Assembly: GCF_000016905.1 (NCBI RefSeq)
Contig: NC_009616.1
Coordinates: forward strand, 1,798,001-1,862,000
Direction of reading: 5' to 3'
From: Thermosipho melanesiensis BI429
Lineage (GTDB): Bacteria > Thermotogota > Thermotogae > Thermotogales > Fervidobacteriaceae
Length of the DNA: 64,000 bases
Shown: one piece after another, positions 26,283-36,362 of the stretch
Numbering within the stretch: the stretch's first letter is position 1
Layout of the letters: the number at the start of each line of letters is the position of its first letter
Notes under the pieces: model-generated
What the model was told of the DNA's origin: nothing
What the model saw: only the letters and a program-made list of their open reading frames with translations
Database searches by the model: none
Made by a program: the position numbers and the translations under genes

Positions 26283-27573
26283 TATTATACTAAAAAAACG
26301 AAACGGAGAAATTCTTACCAAAGATGAAATTGAATATATGATAATGGGATATGTGGATGGAAATATACCTGATTACCAAATGGCTGCTTTTTTGATGGCA
26401 ATATTTTTTAAACACTTAAACAATGAAGAAAGAGCAAATTTAACAGAAATCATGGCAAAATCAGGTGATATGCTTAATTTATCAAAAATTGAAGGAAAAA
26501 AAGTAGATAAACACTCTACTGGTGGTGTTGGAGACAAAACAACACTAGTGGTTGCTCCAATTGTTGCTTCACTAGGTATACCTGTCGCAAAAATGTCAGG
26601 AAGGGCATTAGGACATACCGGTGGTACCATAGATAAATTAGAATCAATTCCAGGATTTAGGACATCACTTACTTTAGACGAATTTTTTAAGAACGTAAAT
26701 AAATATAAAATTGCTGTGGTAGGTCAAACGGCAAACCTTGCACCTGCTGACAAAAAAATATACGCTTTGAGAGATGCAACCGCAACTGTTGACGAGGTAT
26801 CTTTAATAGCTTCAAGTATAATGAGTAAAAAATTAGCTGGAGGTGCTGATGCTTTTGTATTGGATGTAAAGGTAGGTTCTGGTGCTTTCATGAAAGATAT
26901 TGATTCCGCTAAAGAACTTGCAACTGCAATGGTTGAAATCGCAAAAAGTCACAAAAAAGAAGCTGTAGCAGTTTTGACTAACATGGATGAACCTCTTGGA
27001 ACTTTTGCGGGAAATTCACTGGAAGTCCTTGAGGCAATTAACACATTAAAAGGAAATGGAGACAAAAAATTTGTTGAACTTTGCTTAACCCTTTCTGCTT
27101 GGATGTGCTATCTTGCTGGTAAAGATTCATATGAAAAATGTCATAAACTTGCGTATGATTCACTTAAGCATGGAAATGCTTTAGAAAAATTTAAAGAATT
27201 TGTTATCGCGCAAGGTGGAGATAAAAATGTAATAGAAAATCCAGAAAAAGTATTACCTATTTCAAACAAATATATAGAATTCAAAGCAAAAAATGATGGA
27301 TACATATCAAAAATAAATACTGAAAAAGTTGGTATTGCTTGTAACTATCTTGGAGCCGGTCGTAAGAAAAAAGAAGATAATATTGATCATTCAGTTGGAT
27401 TAGAATTTTTCAAAAAAATAGGTGACAAAGTTTCTAAAGGAGAAACGATTGTCAAGTTATATATTTCTGAAAATAGTGCTGCTGAAATAGCACTTGAGTT
27501 ACTTGACGAAGCATATATAATAAGTGATGAAGAAACAAAAAAATTAAATATTATCCTTGACATTGTAAAGTGA
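26269..27573 (+). CDS. pdp: Pyrimidine-nucleoside phosphorylase
   Basis: A 434-residue enzyme of the thymidine/pyrimidine nucleoside phosphorylase family, which splits uridine or thymidine with phosphate to base and (deoxy)ribose 1-phosphate. The family signature SGRALGHTGGTIDKLE and the phosphate site KHSTGGVGDKTT are present, as is the C-terminal lipoyl-like domain. It overlaps the kinase gene by 14 bases and leads into a run of nucleotide and sugar genes (apt, pgi). Length and motifs fit the bifunctional pyrimidine enzyme more than E. coli DeoA. Confidence 0.93.
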   Translation: MRAYDIILKKRNGEILTKDEIEYMIMGYVDGNIPDYQMAAFLMAIFFKHLNNEERANLTEIMAKSGDMLNLSKIEGKKVDKHSTGGVGDKTTLVVAPIVASLGIPVAKMSGRALGHTGGTIDKLESIPGFRTSLTLDEFFKNVNKYKIAVVGQTANLAPADKKIYALRDATATVDEVSLIASSIMSKKLAGGADAFVLDVKVGSGAFMKDIDSAKELATAMVEIAKSHKKEAVAVLTNMDEPLGTFAGNSLEVLEAINTLKGNGDKKFVELCLTLSAWMCYLAGKDSYEKCHKLAYDSLKHGNALEKFKEFVIAQGGDKNVIENPEKVLPISNKYIEFKAKNDGYISKINTEKVGIACNYLGAGRKKKEDNIDHSVGLEFFKKIGDKVSKGETIVKLYISENSAAEIALELLDEAYIISDEETKKLNIILDIVK

Positions 27574-27582
27574 GGTGACCTT

Positions 27583-29187
27583 TTGAAAAAAAAGATAGTT
27601 CTTTTAATTTTAATTTTTTCGTTCTTTGTTTTTTCTAATACACTTATATTTAATAACAAAGCTTTTTATATAAATTCAAATTGGGCAAATGAAGAAATTT
27701 TAAAACAACTAGGTTTTCGTTTCGTAAAAAACGATAAGATTTTTATGGTTTTTAACAATGACTTATTTATTGGCAAAGACGGTGATTTTACATTAAATTT
27801 TGAAAAAACATTCAATAATGCTTACAAAATTGATGATTCTGTTTTGTATATAAACTTAGATTTTCTGAAAAACTATCTAAAACTTAAAATTTTTGAAAAA
27901 GACAAAGAAAAAATATACTATGATAAATTACCAGAATTGAAAAGTATTAATTTAGAAGAAAATAATTTGTCTTTATACTTTTCAAGTGAAATTTCAAAAG
28001 AATTACTTAATTTAGAAATAGATAATAGGGATCTAATTATAACAATTGAACCTATACTAGGTGATCCACTTATCATTGGAAATATTAATTTTCAAAAAGC
28101 AAAAAATAAGATCTTAATTTTCATGCTAAATAACAAGCTTAAACCCGTTCCAATAATTTCGTACCAAAAAAACATTGTAAAAATTACTTTGAATTTTACT
28201 GAAGAAGAAAAAAGAATAATTAAGAATGGATTAATCTGGGAAAGAAAAGTTGAAAAATTTAATAATGAAAAATATTTGATAAATTACTTAAAAATCGATC
28301 CAAAAAAAGTCGAAATAATCCCTGTAATATCTTCAAAAGGCATAGGAACTAGAGAAGATTTACGGGAAATTTTAAAAGCAAACAATTGTATTGCTGGAAT
28401 AAATGCTAATTATTTTGATCCATCAACTAATCTTCCTATTGACCTAATTATCAAAGATGGAAAAATATTATCGGATAAATATAGTTTAAGACCTACATTT
28501 ATAATAACTTATACTAATGAAGTATTTATCAAAAGGATAAATCTAGAAATTAATATATACCTTGGTGATTTACTCTTTTTAGTCAAAGGTGTAAACACAA
28601 TAGCAAAAGGTGAAGTATTGTTGTATACAGATGAATTTTCTCTAAAGATTCCCAAAGATGAAGAAAAAGTATATTATCAAATAAAAGATAATAAGATAAT
28701 ATCAATTGGATATATAGAAAATGCACCAGAAGGTGCTATGGTTCTATCAATTTCCAAAAAATACGAAAAGTATTTAAGCAATGTAACACCGGGAACAAAA
28801 ATTGACTTGGTATTAAATTCTGATTTTCCATTTCCAATTAAACATGCAATTGGAGCTGGTCCATTATTAATTGAAAATGGTAAAAAGTTAATAGATAGTT
28901 CAGAGGAAAAGTTAAGATATAGTAATGGACTTGCACTTTCAAAAACAACTAGAACAATAATCGCCATAACCAAAGAGGGAAGAGTTGATTTTATAGTTAT
29001 AGAAGGATATAATAACACTGGTGGAATGAACTATGATATAGCAACTGATTTTCTGATCTCAAAGGGATATTTTTATGCAATGATGTTAGATGGCGGTGGC
29101 TCAGGTGCAATGGTAATACAAAACGAAGTTGTTAATCAAGATGGACAAATACAAAGGGGAATACCAGTAGGGTTAGGAATAAAATAA
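27583..29187 (+). CDS. Secreted phosphodiester glycosidase-like protein (NAGPA domain)
   Basis: A 534-residue exported protein with a signal peptide (KKKIVLLILIFSFFVFS) and a TTG start six bases after GAGGTGA. The C-terminal half carries the NAGPA / DUF2233 fold: GINANYFDP near 270, HAIGAGPLLIENG near 430 and YAMMLDGGGSGAMVI near 505. Relatives remove terminal sugar phosphodiesters or take part in cell-surface polysaccharide work. The N-terminal 220 residues look like beta-rich copper-amine-oxidase-like or AMIN-type modules. Role in this organism unknown; probably in the periplasm or toga space. Confidence 0.78.
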   Translation: MKKKIVLLILIFSFFVFSNTLIFNNKAFYINSNWANEEILKQLGFRFVKNDKIFMVFNNDLFIGKDGDFTLNFEKTFNNAYKIDDSVLYINLDFLKNYLKLKIFEKDKEKIYYDKLPELKSINLEENNLSLYFSSEISKELLNLEIDNRDLIITIEPILGDPLIIGNINFQKAKNKILIFMLNNKLKPVPIISYQKNIVKITLNFTEEEKRIIKNGLIWERKVEKFNNEKYLINYLKIDPKKVEIIPVISSKGIGTREDLREILKANNCIAGINANYFDPSTNLPIDLIIKDGKILSDKYSLRPTFIITYTNEVFIKRINLEINIYLGDLLFLVKGVNTIAKGEVLLYTDEFSLKIPKDEEKVYYQIKDNKIISIGYIENAPEGAMVLSISKKYEKYLSNVTPGTKIDLVLNSDFPFPIKHAIGAGPLLIENGKKLIDSSEEKLRYSNGLALSKTTRTIIAITKEGRVDFIVIEGYNNTGGMNYDIATDFLISKGYFYAMMLDGGGSGAMVIQNEVVNQDGQIQRGIPVGLGIK

Positions 29188-29204
29188 AAATGGAGGTGCC
29201 TACA

Positions 29205-29717
29205 TTGGAATTAAAAAAATTTATAAGAGATATCCCAGATTTTCCAGAAAAAGGGATTATATTTAGAGACATAACACCACTGTTAAAAAACCCTGAAGCT
29301 TTTAATTTTGCAATTGATCAATTAGTAAACAAACTCAAAGAAATAGAATTCAATACTATCGTTGCACCAGAAGCAAGAGGCTTTATCTTTGGTGGAGCTC
29401 TAGCGTACAAATTGGGAAAAGGACTTGTCCCGGTTAGAAAACCCGGTAAATTACCTTACAAAGTAATATCTGAAAAATACTCTTTGGAATATGGTGAGGC
29501 AGAACTTCAAATGCATATAGATGCAATTTCCCAAGGTGAAAAAGTAATAATTTTTGATGATGTACTTGCAACTGGGGGAACTGCACTTGCTTTAAAAAAA
29601 CTTGTCGAGAAAGCTGGTGGAGAGGTTGTCTCTATGGCATTCTTAATAGAATTGACTTATCTTAATCCTCGAAAGCTTCTTTCAAAAGAAAACATTATTT
29701 CTCTTATTACATATTAA
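29205..29717 (+). CDS. apt: Adenine phosphoribosyltransferase
   Basis: A 170-residue purine salvage enzyme that makes AMP from adenine and PRPP. It opens with LKKFIRDIPDFPEKGIIFRD, near-consensus for the family, and the PRPP loop is IIFDDVLATGGTAL. I chose the TTG at 29205 because GGAGGTG lies six bases upstream; an ATG at 29190 would put the ribosome site inside the gene. It lies between a secreted glycosidase and pgi in a close-packed plus-strand run. Confidence 0.95.
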   Translation: MELKKFIRDIPDFPEKGIIFRDITPLLKNPEAFNFAIDQLVNKLKEIEFNTIVAPEARGFIFGGALAYKLGKGLVPVRKPGKLPYKVISEKYSLEYGEAELQMHIDAISQGEKVIIFDDVLATGGTALALKKLVEKAGGEVVSMAFLIELTYLNPRKLLSKENIISLITY

Positions 29718-29730
29718 GGAGTGTGGTTGT

Positions 29731-31083
29731 ATGTTGAAATTTGATTTCACTAATTTATTTAGTGACGCGATTGTTAATGGAATATCAATTAACGATATAA
29801 AAAAATACGATGAAATTATTAAAAATATTACTAAAAAAATTGATGATAACAAGCCTGGATTTTTAGAAATAATATTCTCCAGAAAATGGATTGATTCAGT
29901 TTTGGACTTAAAAGATTTCATTTTCGATTTTGATAATTTAGTTGTTTTAGGAATTGGTGGCTCTGCATTGGGAAATATAGCACTTCAAAATACCTTAAGA
30001 CCTTTTAACTGGAATTATCTTTCAAAAGACGAAAGAGATGGAAAATTAAGAATATTTGTAATAGACAATGTAGATCCAGATTTTGTCGCTTCCATTCTCG
30101 ACACTATAGATGTTCACAAAACGCTTTTCAATGTCATATCAAAATCTGGTACTACTGCTGAAGCAATGTCAAACTACTTGATAGCACGTGGTATTCTAGA
30201 AAACTATGGCCTAAATCCAAAAAAACATTTGATTTTTACAACTGATCCAGAAAAAGGAGTATTAAGAAAAATCGCCAATGAAGATGGTATAAAAACATTA
30301 GAAATACCACAAAATGTTGGAGGAAGATTTAGTGTTTTAACTCCTGTTGGACTTTTGTCAGCTTATGCTGCTGGAATTAATATAGAATCTTTATACGATG
30401 GTGCAAAAAATGCATATTCTAAACTCTCAAATCCGTTAATGAAAAATCCTGCAGCATTGATTGCTTTAACACATTATTTGTACTATAATAAAGGAAGAAA
30501 CATAGCCGTTATGATGGCATATTCAAATAAACTTTATTATCTTGCCGATTGGTACAGACAACTTTGGGCGGAAAGTTTGGGAAAAAAATTTGATAAATCA
30601 GGTAATGAAATAAAAGTTGGGCAGACACCTGTCAAGGCATTAGGTGCAGTAGATCAACATTCACAGGTTCAACTATACAATGAAGGACCAGATGATAAAA
30701 TAATTACCTTCTTAAAAGTTGAAAAATTTGAAAGAGACATTAAAATACCCAGTGTACATAATAACGAAGAAGCTCTATCTTATCTACAAGGCAATAAACT
30801 TTCAGCTCTCTTAAACAATGAATTAAAAGGAACGGAAAATGCTATATTAGAACATGGAAAACCATCTATGAAAATCACGTTTCCTCAAATTAATGAATTG
30901 CATGTTGGTGAATTTTTCATGACATATGAACTTGCAACTACAATTGCAGGAGAATTATTTAATGTAAATCCTTTTGACCAACCAGGAGTTGAACTTGGAA
31001 AAAAGATAACTTACGCGTTAATGGGAAGAAAAGGATTTGAGGAGTATAAAATAACTAAAAATGGAGAAAGGATAGAAATATAA
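29731..31083 (+). CDS. pgi: Glucose-6-phosphate isomerase
   Basis: A 450-residue isomerase interconverting glucose 6-phosphate and fructose 6-phosphate. Visible are VVLGIGGSALGNIAL (about 71-85), the SKSGTTAEAM phosphate loop and QHSQVQLYNEGPDDK. The length matches short bacterial Pgi of the Bacillus/Thermotoga type. Its stop overlaps the following small gene by one base (TAATG). Confidence 0.97.
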   Translation: MLKFDFTNLFSDAIVNGISINDIKKYDEIIKNITKKIDDNKPGFLEIIFSRKWIDSVLDLKDFIFDFDNLVVLGIGGSALGNIALQNTLRPFNWNYLSKDERDGKLRIFVIDNVDPDFVASILDTIDVHKTLFNVISKSGTTAEAMSNYLIARGILENYGLNPKKHLIFTTDPEKGVLRKIANEDGIKTLEIPQNVGGRFSVLTPVGLLSAYAAGINIESLYDGAKNAYSKLSNPLMKNPAALIALTHYLYYNKGRNIAVMMAYSNKLYYLADWYRQLWAESLGKKFDKSGNEIKVGQTPVKALGAVDQHSQVQLYNEGPDDKIITFLKVEKFERDIKIPSVHNNEEALSYLQGNKLSALLNNELKGTENAILEHGKPSMKITFPQINELHVGEFFMTYELATTIAGELFNVNPFDQPGVELGKKITYALMGRKGFEEYKITKNGERIEI

Positions 31084-31298
31084 TGGATAAAACAATTAAA
31101 TTTTTAGTTGACGAATTTAAACCAATTGAAATTTACGAATCAGAATCCTACATAACTCTTATTGTAGAAAATGAGAAAGATATCTCTAAAAAACTCAAAA
31201 ATTTAGCTAGAAAATTTGAAATTAACAAAAGCTTAAGAATCTTAACCAATAACGAACTCAAAATTTTTCCTGAAGATTTAGGAGTGAAGATATATTGA
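31083..31298 (+). CDS. Small protein of unknown function
   Basis: A 71-residue, charged protein with no signal peptide, membrane segment or motif I recognise. It begins by one-base overlap with the pgi stop and its stop overlaps the coaE start, so it is translationally coupled on both sides. That position argues that it is a real gene. Confidence 0.65.
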   Translation: MDKTIKFLVDEFKPIEIYESESYITLIVENEKDISKKLKNLARKFEINKSLRILTNNELKIFPEDLGVKIY

Positions 31299-31831
31299 AA
31301 TTTATAATTTGTGTTACAGGTAAAATTGGAACAGGGAAAACTACTGTTTCAACGTTTTTCAAAAACAAAGGCTTTAAATATATAAATATGGATGAAATAG
31401 GTAAGAAAGTATTTTACGAAAAGATAAACAAGATAAAAAATTTGTTTGGAACGGAAAATAGAAAAGAAATAGCCAAAATAGTATTTGATAATCCTTCAGA
31501 GCTCAAAAAGTTAGAAGAAACCCTACATCCAGACATGCTAAAATACTTGTATGAAAGAACTAAAGATGAAGGAACATACATTGTAGAAGCTGCAATAAAA
31601 AGGAGATTAGGAATAAAATCTGATCTTACAATTACAGTAAGTTGTTCTAAAAAAATTATTTATGAAAGATTACAAAATAGAGGATTAAAAAAAGAACTTA
31701 TTGAAAAAATATTAGAGATTCAAAGTGATATTATTGATGAGGGCATAATAATTAGAAATGATGCTTCTTTAGAAGTACTAAGCGAAAATCTTGAGAAAAT
31801 ATACAAAATACTTGAAAAAACCATAAAATAA
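31295..31831 (+). CDS. coaE: Dephospho-CoA kinase
   Basis: A 178-residue P-loop kinase catalysing the last step of coenzyme A synthesis. It has Walker A TGKIGTGKTTVS (about 8-19), the dephospho-CoA-binding NMDEIGKKVF and the lid-type arginines around ERLQNRGLKKE. It is slightly shorter than E. coli CoaE (206). The TTG start overlaps the previous stop. Its own stop lies inside the terminator stem shared with the convergent gene. Confidence 0.88.
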   Translation: MKFIICVTGKIGTGKTTVSTFFKNKGFKYINMDEIGKKVFYEKINKIKNLFGTENRKEIAKIVFDNPSELKKLEETLHPDMLKYLYERTKDEGTYIVEAAIKRRLGIKSDLTITVSCSKKIIYERLQNRGLKKELIEKILEIQSDIIDEGIIIRNDASLEVLSENLEKIYKILEKTIK

Positions 31832-31857
31832 CCCCCAATTAGGGGGTTATTGTTTTT
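31827..31857. terminator. Bidirectional terminator shared by coaE and the GGDEF gene
   Basis: AATAACCCCC (31827-31836) pairs with GGGGGTTATT (31842-31851) around AATTA. GTTTTTT follows on the plus strand and TTTTAT on the minus strand. Both stop codons, plus-strand TAA at 31829-31831 and minus-strand TAA at 31847-31849, lie within the stem. Confidence 0.9.
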
Positions 31858-32659
31858 TATATTTTTTTAAAATCTTTTGTTTGTACATTTTCTTATCAGC
31901 TTTTTCAATAGCTTCAACAATATCTTTAAATCCGGCTGGAATGTTTACACTTCCCCATGAAAAGTTTGCTCTAGTATGATTCTTTATTCTACTTACAATA
32001 GCATCTCCATGTTCACTATTAACGAATATAACAAATTCATCACCGCCTAACCTTACTACAAAATCACCTTTTCTAATAAACTCTTTTGAAACATACACAA
32101 ATTCCTTTAATAATTTATCTCCTTCTAAGTGACCATGCAAATCATTAACTTTTTTTAATCCATCTAAATCAATAAATATCAGTGTACCAATTTTATTTTC
32201 CCTCTTAAGCTCGTGAAACTTTTTTGAAAGCATTTCAAACCCAGCTTTTCTTGTTAATGCACCTGTAAGTTCATCAAAAAACGCATTTTCTTTCATAATT
32301 TCAAATTTCTTTACATTGTCATAATGAATTTCCGCAATAGCTAATATATATTTTAATAAATTTTCCTCAAAATTGCTTATCTCCTTGTGATAAATCTTTA
32401 TCATTATTTTATCTAAACTAAAATCAATGAATTCACTATCAAAATTGCCATACTTATAAACTATTTTCTCATTCTCCAAAACAATAACTCCAACTACAGA
32501 ATGGAGTATATTAAAAATACTTTTACAAAGTTTTTCCAAAAATTCCCTTTTTTCAATTGTTCCTACTATATCAACCACAAATATAGAAAATAGTGGAAAT
32601 AAGGCTTTTTCTTTTAATTCATTGTTTGCTTTTAATATGATATCACCTATTTTACTCAT
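31847..32659 (-). CDS. GGDEF-domain diguanylate cyclase
   Basis: A 270-residue soluble protein. The C-terminal 165 residues form a GGDEF domain with LIFIDLDGLKKVND, HLEGDKLL and the intact active site RLGGDEFVIF, so it should make cyclic di-GMP. No RxxD inhibitory site is evident. The N-terminal 100 residues may be a GAF-like sensor. I chose ATG at 32659, which has GGAG eight bases before it, over a TTG nine codons upstream. It lies 39 bases after uvrB. It is the opposite activity to the HD-GYP gene at 3.3-4.7 kb. Confidence 0.88.
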   Translation of the reverse strand: MSKIGDIILKANNELKEKALFPLFSIFVVDIVGTIEKREFLEKLCKSIFNILHSVVGVIVLENEKIVYKYGNFDSEFIDFSLDKIMIKIYHKEISNFEENLLKYILAIAEIHYDNVKKFEIMKENAFFDELTGALTRKAGFEMLSKKFHELKRENKIGTLIFIDLDGLKKVNDLHGHLEGDKLLKEFVYVSKEFIRKGDFVVRLGGDEFVIFVNSEHGDAIVSRIKNHTRANFSWGSVNIPAGFKDIVEAIEKADKKMYKQKILKKYKKQ

Positions 32660-32698
32660 ATTATCATCTCCAAGATACCTGTTCAAAATATTTATCGC

Positions 32699-34687
32699 CT
32701 ATTTATTATAACTCTTTAACTTCTCTTTCAACATAAATAACTCATCCCTTAAACGTGCTGCATCTTCATACCTTAATTCTGATGCCGCTTTGTACATTTC
32801 TTCTTCCAATACTGCAACATACTCTTCCACCGTTAACGATTCTTTTAACATAAATATACTTTCAAGTTCTTCCTTTAACTCATTTTCATTATCCATAAAT
32901 TGTTTGAATATCTCTTCATCAAGTGGTTTAATAATAGTTTTTGGTTTTATATTATTTCTTTCATTATATTTCATTTGTAATTTTCTTCTTCTATTAGTTT
33001 CTTCAATTGCTCGTTTCATAGCTGGAGTTATCCTATCAGCATACATTATTACCCTTCCATTTTGATTTCTTGCAACACGCCCTATAATCTGAACTAAAGT
33101 GGTCTCACTTCTTAAAAATCCTTCCGTATCAGAATCTAAAATTGCAACTAATGAAACTTCTGGCAAATCTAAACCTTCCCTAAGTAAATTCACTCCTACC
33201 ACTACCTCAATATCACCACGTCTAAGTTTTTTCAAAACTTCTACCCTCTCTATAGTATCCAATTCTGAATGTAGATACAAAGCTTTAATCCCGAGTTCAA
33301 CCAAATACTCCGAAAGTCTTTCCGCAGTTTTTTTTGTCAATACAGTTACTAAAGCTCTTTCATTTCTTTTTCTAACTTTTAAAATTTCCCCAACAAGATC
33401 ATCTACTTGGTTCTTAGTTGGTCTTACCTCTACCTCTGGATCAACCAAACCGGTTGGTCTGATAATTTGCTCCACAATTTGTTGCGAGTTTTTTATTTCA
33501 AACTCTCCAGGTGTCGCTGAAACAAAAATAACCTTATCAATCTTATTCCAAAACTCTTCAAACCTTAACGGTCTATTATCAAATGCACAAGGTAATCTAA
33601 AACCATATTCTACTAAATTTTTCTTTCTAGAATAATCTCCCCTATACATAGCTCTAAGCTGTGGGATTGTTATATGAGATTCATCTATAAAAATTAAATA
33701 ATCATTTCCAAAATAATCTAAAAGACTGTATGGAGGTTCACCAGGTTCCCTACCATCAAAATGTCTTGAGTAGTTTTCAATTCCTGTGCAATATCCAAGG
33801 GCAGTTAAAAGTTCTAAATCATTTAATGTTCTTTGTTTTAAGCGTTCAGCTTCAAGAATCTTCCCTTTTTTTCTAAAATACACCAACTGTTCTTCTAATT
33901 CTTCTTTTATTGTTTTAACAGCTCTTAATATCTTTTCTTCAGAGGTTATAAATTCTCTGGTAGGATAAATAATTACCTTATCTAAACGTTCTATTACGCT
34001 TCTATTCAAAGGATCAAATAAAAAAATTTCATCTACCTCATCACCAAAAAGTTCAATCTTTATCCCATCATCCTGATAACTTGGAAAAATTTCTATGGTA
34101 TCTCCTTTTAACCTAAAAGTTCCCTTTGAATCTATCTCTTCTTTTCTTTCATAACCTATTTTTGCAAGATGTGTTAAAAACTCTCCTATTTTCAGTTTTT
34201 GGCCAATTTCCACTCTATAATTTAAATTGCTAAAATCATTTGGATCACCACAATTATATATTGCAGAGACACTAGCAACAACAATAACATCTTTTCTAGT
34301 AAGTATCGACTTTATAGCACTAATTCTCATTCGAGAAATAATCTCGTTAATATCGGCATTTTTCTCAATGTATAGATCTTTAGTTGGTATATAAGCTTCT
34401 GGCTGATAATAGTCATAATAACTGACAAAAAATTCAACTTTGTTTTCTGGGAAAAAACTTTTAAATTCAGAATAAAGTTGGGCAGCTAAAGTTTTATTTG
34501 GGGAAATAACTAAAGTCGGCTTATTTATTTGTTCAACAATCTTTGCCATGGTAAATGTCTTACCACTTCCCGTTACTCCCAATAATGTTTGAACTTTATA
34601 TCCCTTCTTTAAACCTTCAACTAATTTTTTTATTGCTTTTGGTTGATCTCCAGAAGGCTTAAAATCTGAAATTACTCTAAACATCAT
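32699..34687 (-). CDS. uvrB: Excinuclease ABC subunit B
   Basis: A 662-residue nucleotide-excision-repair helicase that verifies damage and recruits UvrC. Walker A is GVTGSGKT (about 38-45), the damage-probing hairpin is [11 protein letters not shown], and motifs [15 protein letters not shown] and the C-terminal UVR segment [14 protein letters not shown] are intact. The gene overlaps rqcH by 11 bases. Length matches the family. Confidence 0.97.
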   Translation of the reverse strand: MMFRVISDFKPSGDQPKAIKKLVEGLKKGYKVQTLLGVTGSGKTFTMAKIVEQINKPTLVISPNKTLAAQLYSEFKSFFPENKVEFFVSYYDYYQPEAYIPTKDLYIEKNADINEIISRMRISAIKSILTRKDVIVVASVSAIYNCGDPNDFSNLNYRVEIGQKLKIGEFLTHLAKIGYERKEEIDSKGTFRLKGDTIEIFPSYQDDGIKIELFGDEVDEIFLFDPLNRSVIERLDKVIIYPTREFITSEEKILRAVKTIKEELEEQLVYFRKKGKILEAERLKQRTLNDLELLTALGYCTGIENYSRHFDGREPGEPPYSLLDYFGNDYLIFIDESHITIPQLRAMYRGDYSRKKNLVEYGFRLPCAFDNRPLRFEEFWNKIDKVIFVSATPGEFEIKNSQQIVEQIIRPTGLVDPEVEVRPTKNQVDDLVGEILKVRKRNERALVTVLTKKTAERLSEYLVELGIKALYLHSELDTIERVEVLKKLRRGDIEVVVGVNLLREGLDLPEVSLVAILDSDTEGFLRSETTLVQIIGRVARNQNGRVIMYADRITPAMKRAIEETNRRRKLQMKYNERNNIKPKTIIKPLDEEIFKQFMDNENELKEELESIFMLKESLTVEEYVAVLEEEMYKAASELRYEDAARLRDELFMLKEKLKSYNK

Positions 34688-36281
34688 CTATCCTCCTAGG
34701 ATTTACAATTATGGTTCTATAGTTATAATATAAAACCATTCCTGGTTTTAATCCCTTTACTTTTCTTACATTTTTTGCTTTTGTATAATCAACTAGAACC
34801 TTTCCAGAATTCTTTCCTTTACTATAACCCGCAGCTAAAGAAGCTGCGTATTCAATTACATCATTTGTTATTTCCCTTCCTGCATGCTTTATAATCACAT
34901 GAGCTCCTGGCATACCACTAACATGAAGCCAAATATCCTCATCTGAACTATTTCTAACTAATTCATCATTTTGTTTGTTGTTTTTTCCTATATAAATAGA
35001 ATGATTTTTAAAACTAACTTTTATAGGTTCTGATTTTACGTTATTTTTTCTTCGTTTTCTAACTTTTAATATTCCTACATCTTCCATCTCAGACTTTATA
35101 TCTTCAACTTCATTGAGGTCATCTACTTCCTCCAACGTATACCATAATTGATAAAGATAATTCAACTCTTTTTCCAAATACTTTTTTCTATTTAAAAGTC
35201 CTTTCAATTTTGTTTTCAATTTATTATACTTTTTAAAATAACTACTTGCATTCTCAATTGCATCTTTATTAGGATCCAATGGAACAATTATATTTTCATT
35301 ATTTTCCCAATCAAATAATTCAACTTCTTTAGTTCCAATGGGGATTTGATAAAAATAAGCCTTTAAAAGCTCCCCATATTTTCTATAATGCTCATAATCT
35401 TTTATTTCTTGCAATTCTCTATTTATCTTTTCAAGTGTATTTTCAATTTTCACAACATTCTTAACTATTATATTTTCCAAATTTTTCTTTAACTGTTTTA
35501 ATATATTATTTCTCTCAACAAATCCAAAAAAATCACTAATTGCATTCTCTAATTCCTTACAATACTTTTTTTTAATTGCATTTATATGATTAAGAGGGAA
35601 GGCAGAAATTTCAATAGGAACATTATTTTGATAAAAAACATATAAACAACCTTTTTCAAAGTCTCTCAAAATACTTTTTAATGCTTTATGAAAATCCAAA
35701 AATTGCATTCTATAAATTAACTCTCTAACTGTTATTTTTGAAAAACCTTGCACTTCTAAATAAAGTTTTTCAATATTTTTTATATTACTAACATTGTAAG
35801 GATTAATCTTATCCGATTTATAAAATACAAAAATTTCACCTGGATATATATTTCTAAATCGATTTTTCACACGTCTATATGCATCTAAAATCACACCGTT
35901 TTCCACTAAAATCATATTAGAATGTTTTCCCATTATATCAACATACATTTCGTATTCATGAGCTATCCCAATTTCATCAACCTTTTCCACAACAAATTTC
36001 ACAGTTCTTTCAAAACCAAAAGTAATTATATCTTTTAACCTTCCACCCTTTACCCTACTTCTTAAAAAATCAACAAAATGATGTTTAACCACATTGGAAA
36101 TATTTCTCTTTTCAAAAGTAATATATGAATAACTCGGGTTTAATGAAATTTTCAAATCAACATCCTGAAAAGCAATATATATAACATTTTTTTGAAAATA
36201 AAAATTTTTTATATAAGAACCAATAAGCCTTTTTCTGGCATAATCGATAAATCTTCTCATTACAAAACCATCGTAAGGCAT
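34677..36281 (-). CDS. rqcH: RqcH-type NFACT protein
   Basis: A 534-residue NFACT-family protein. It would bind stalled 50S subunits carrying peptidyl-tRNA and direct alanine tailing in bacterial ribosome quality control. The start [19 protein letters not shown] and NFACT-N domain, the central coiled coils (about 260-400) and the NFACT-R domain with [16 protein letters not shown] and [13 protein letters not shown] are visible. Older annotation calls these fibronectin-binding proteins. It overlaps uvrB by 11 bases. Start follows GGAGG. Confidence 0.88.
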   Translation of the reverse strand: MPYDGFVMRRFIDYARKRLIGSYIKNFYFQKNVIYIAFQDVDLKISLNPSYSYITFEKRNISNVVKHHFVDFLRSRVKGGRLKDIITFGFERTVKFVVEKVDEIGIAHEYEMYVDIMGKHSNMILVENGVILDAYRRVKNRFRNIYPGEIFVFYKSDKINPYNVSNIKNIEKLYLEVQGFSKITVRELIYRMQFLDFHKALKSILRDFEKGCLYVFYQNNVPIEISAFPLNHINAIKKKYCKELENAISDFFGFVERNNILKQLKKNLENIIVKNVVKIENTLEKINRELQEIKDYEHYRKYGELLKAYFYQIPIGTKEVELFDWENNENIIVPLDPNKDAIENASSYFKKYNKLKTKLKGLLNRKKYLEKELNYLYQLWYTLEEVDDLNEVEDIKSEMEDVGILKVRKRRKNNVKSEPIKVSFKNHSIYIGKNNKQNDELVRNSSDEDIWLHVSGMPGAHVIIKHAGREITNDVIEYAASLAAGYSKGKNSGKVLVDYTKAKNVRKVKGLKPGMVLYYNYRTIIVNPRRIDDV

Positions 36282-36314
36282 CTTTTACCTCCTCCCAAAA
36301 TTAGTATACCATAC

Positions 36315-36345
36315 AAATAAAAAATGCGGCCCGAAAGGGCCGCAA
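36315..36345 (-). terminator. Terminator after the family-5 binding protein gene
   Basis: GCGGCCC (36326-36332) and GGGCCGC (36337-36343) close a GAAA tetraloop, with one extra T-A pair, and TTTTTT follows on the minus strand. It lies just after the binding-protein stop. Confidence 0.93.
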
Positions 36346-36362
36346 AACTCAAAAAACATCAA

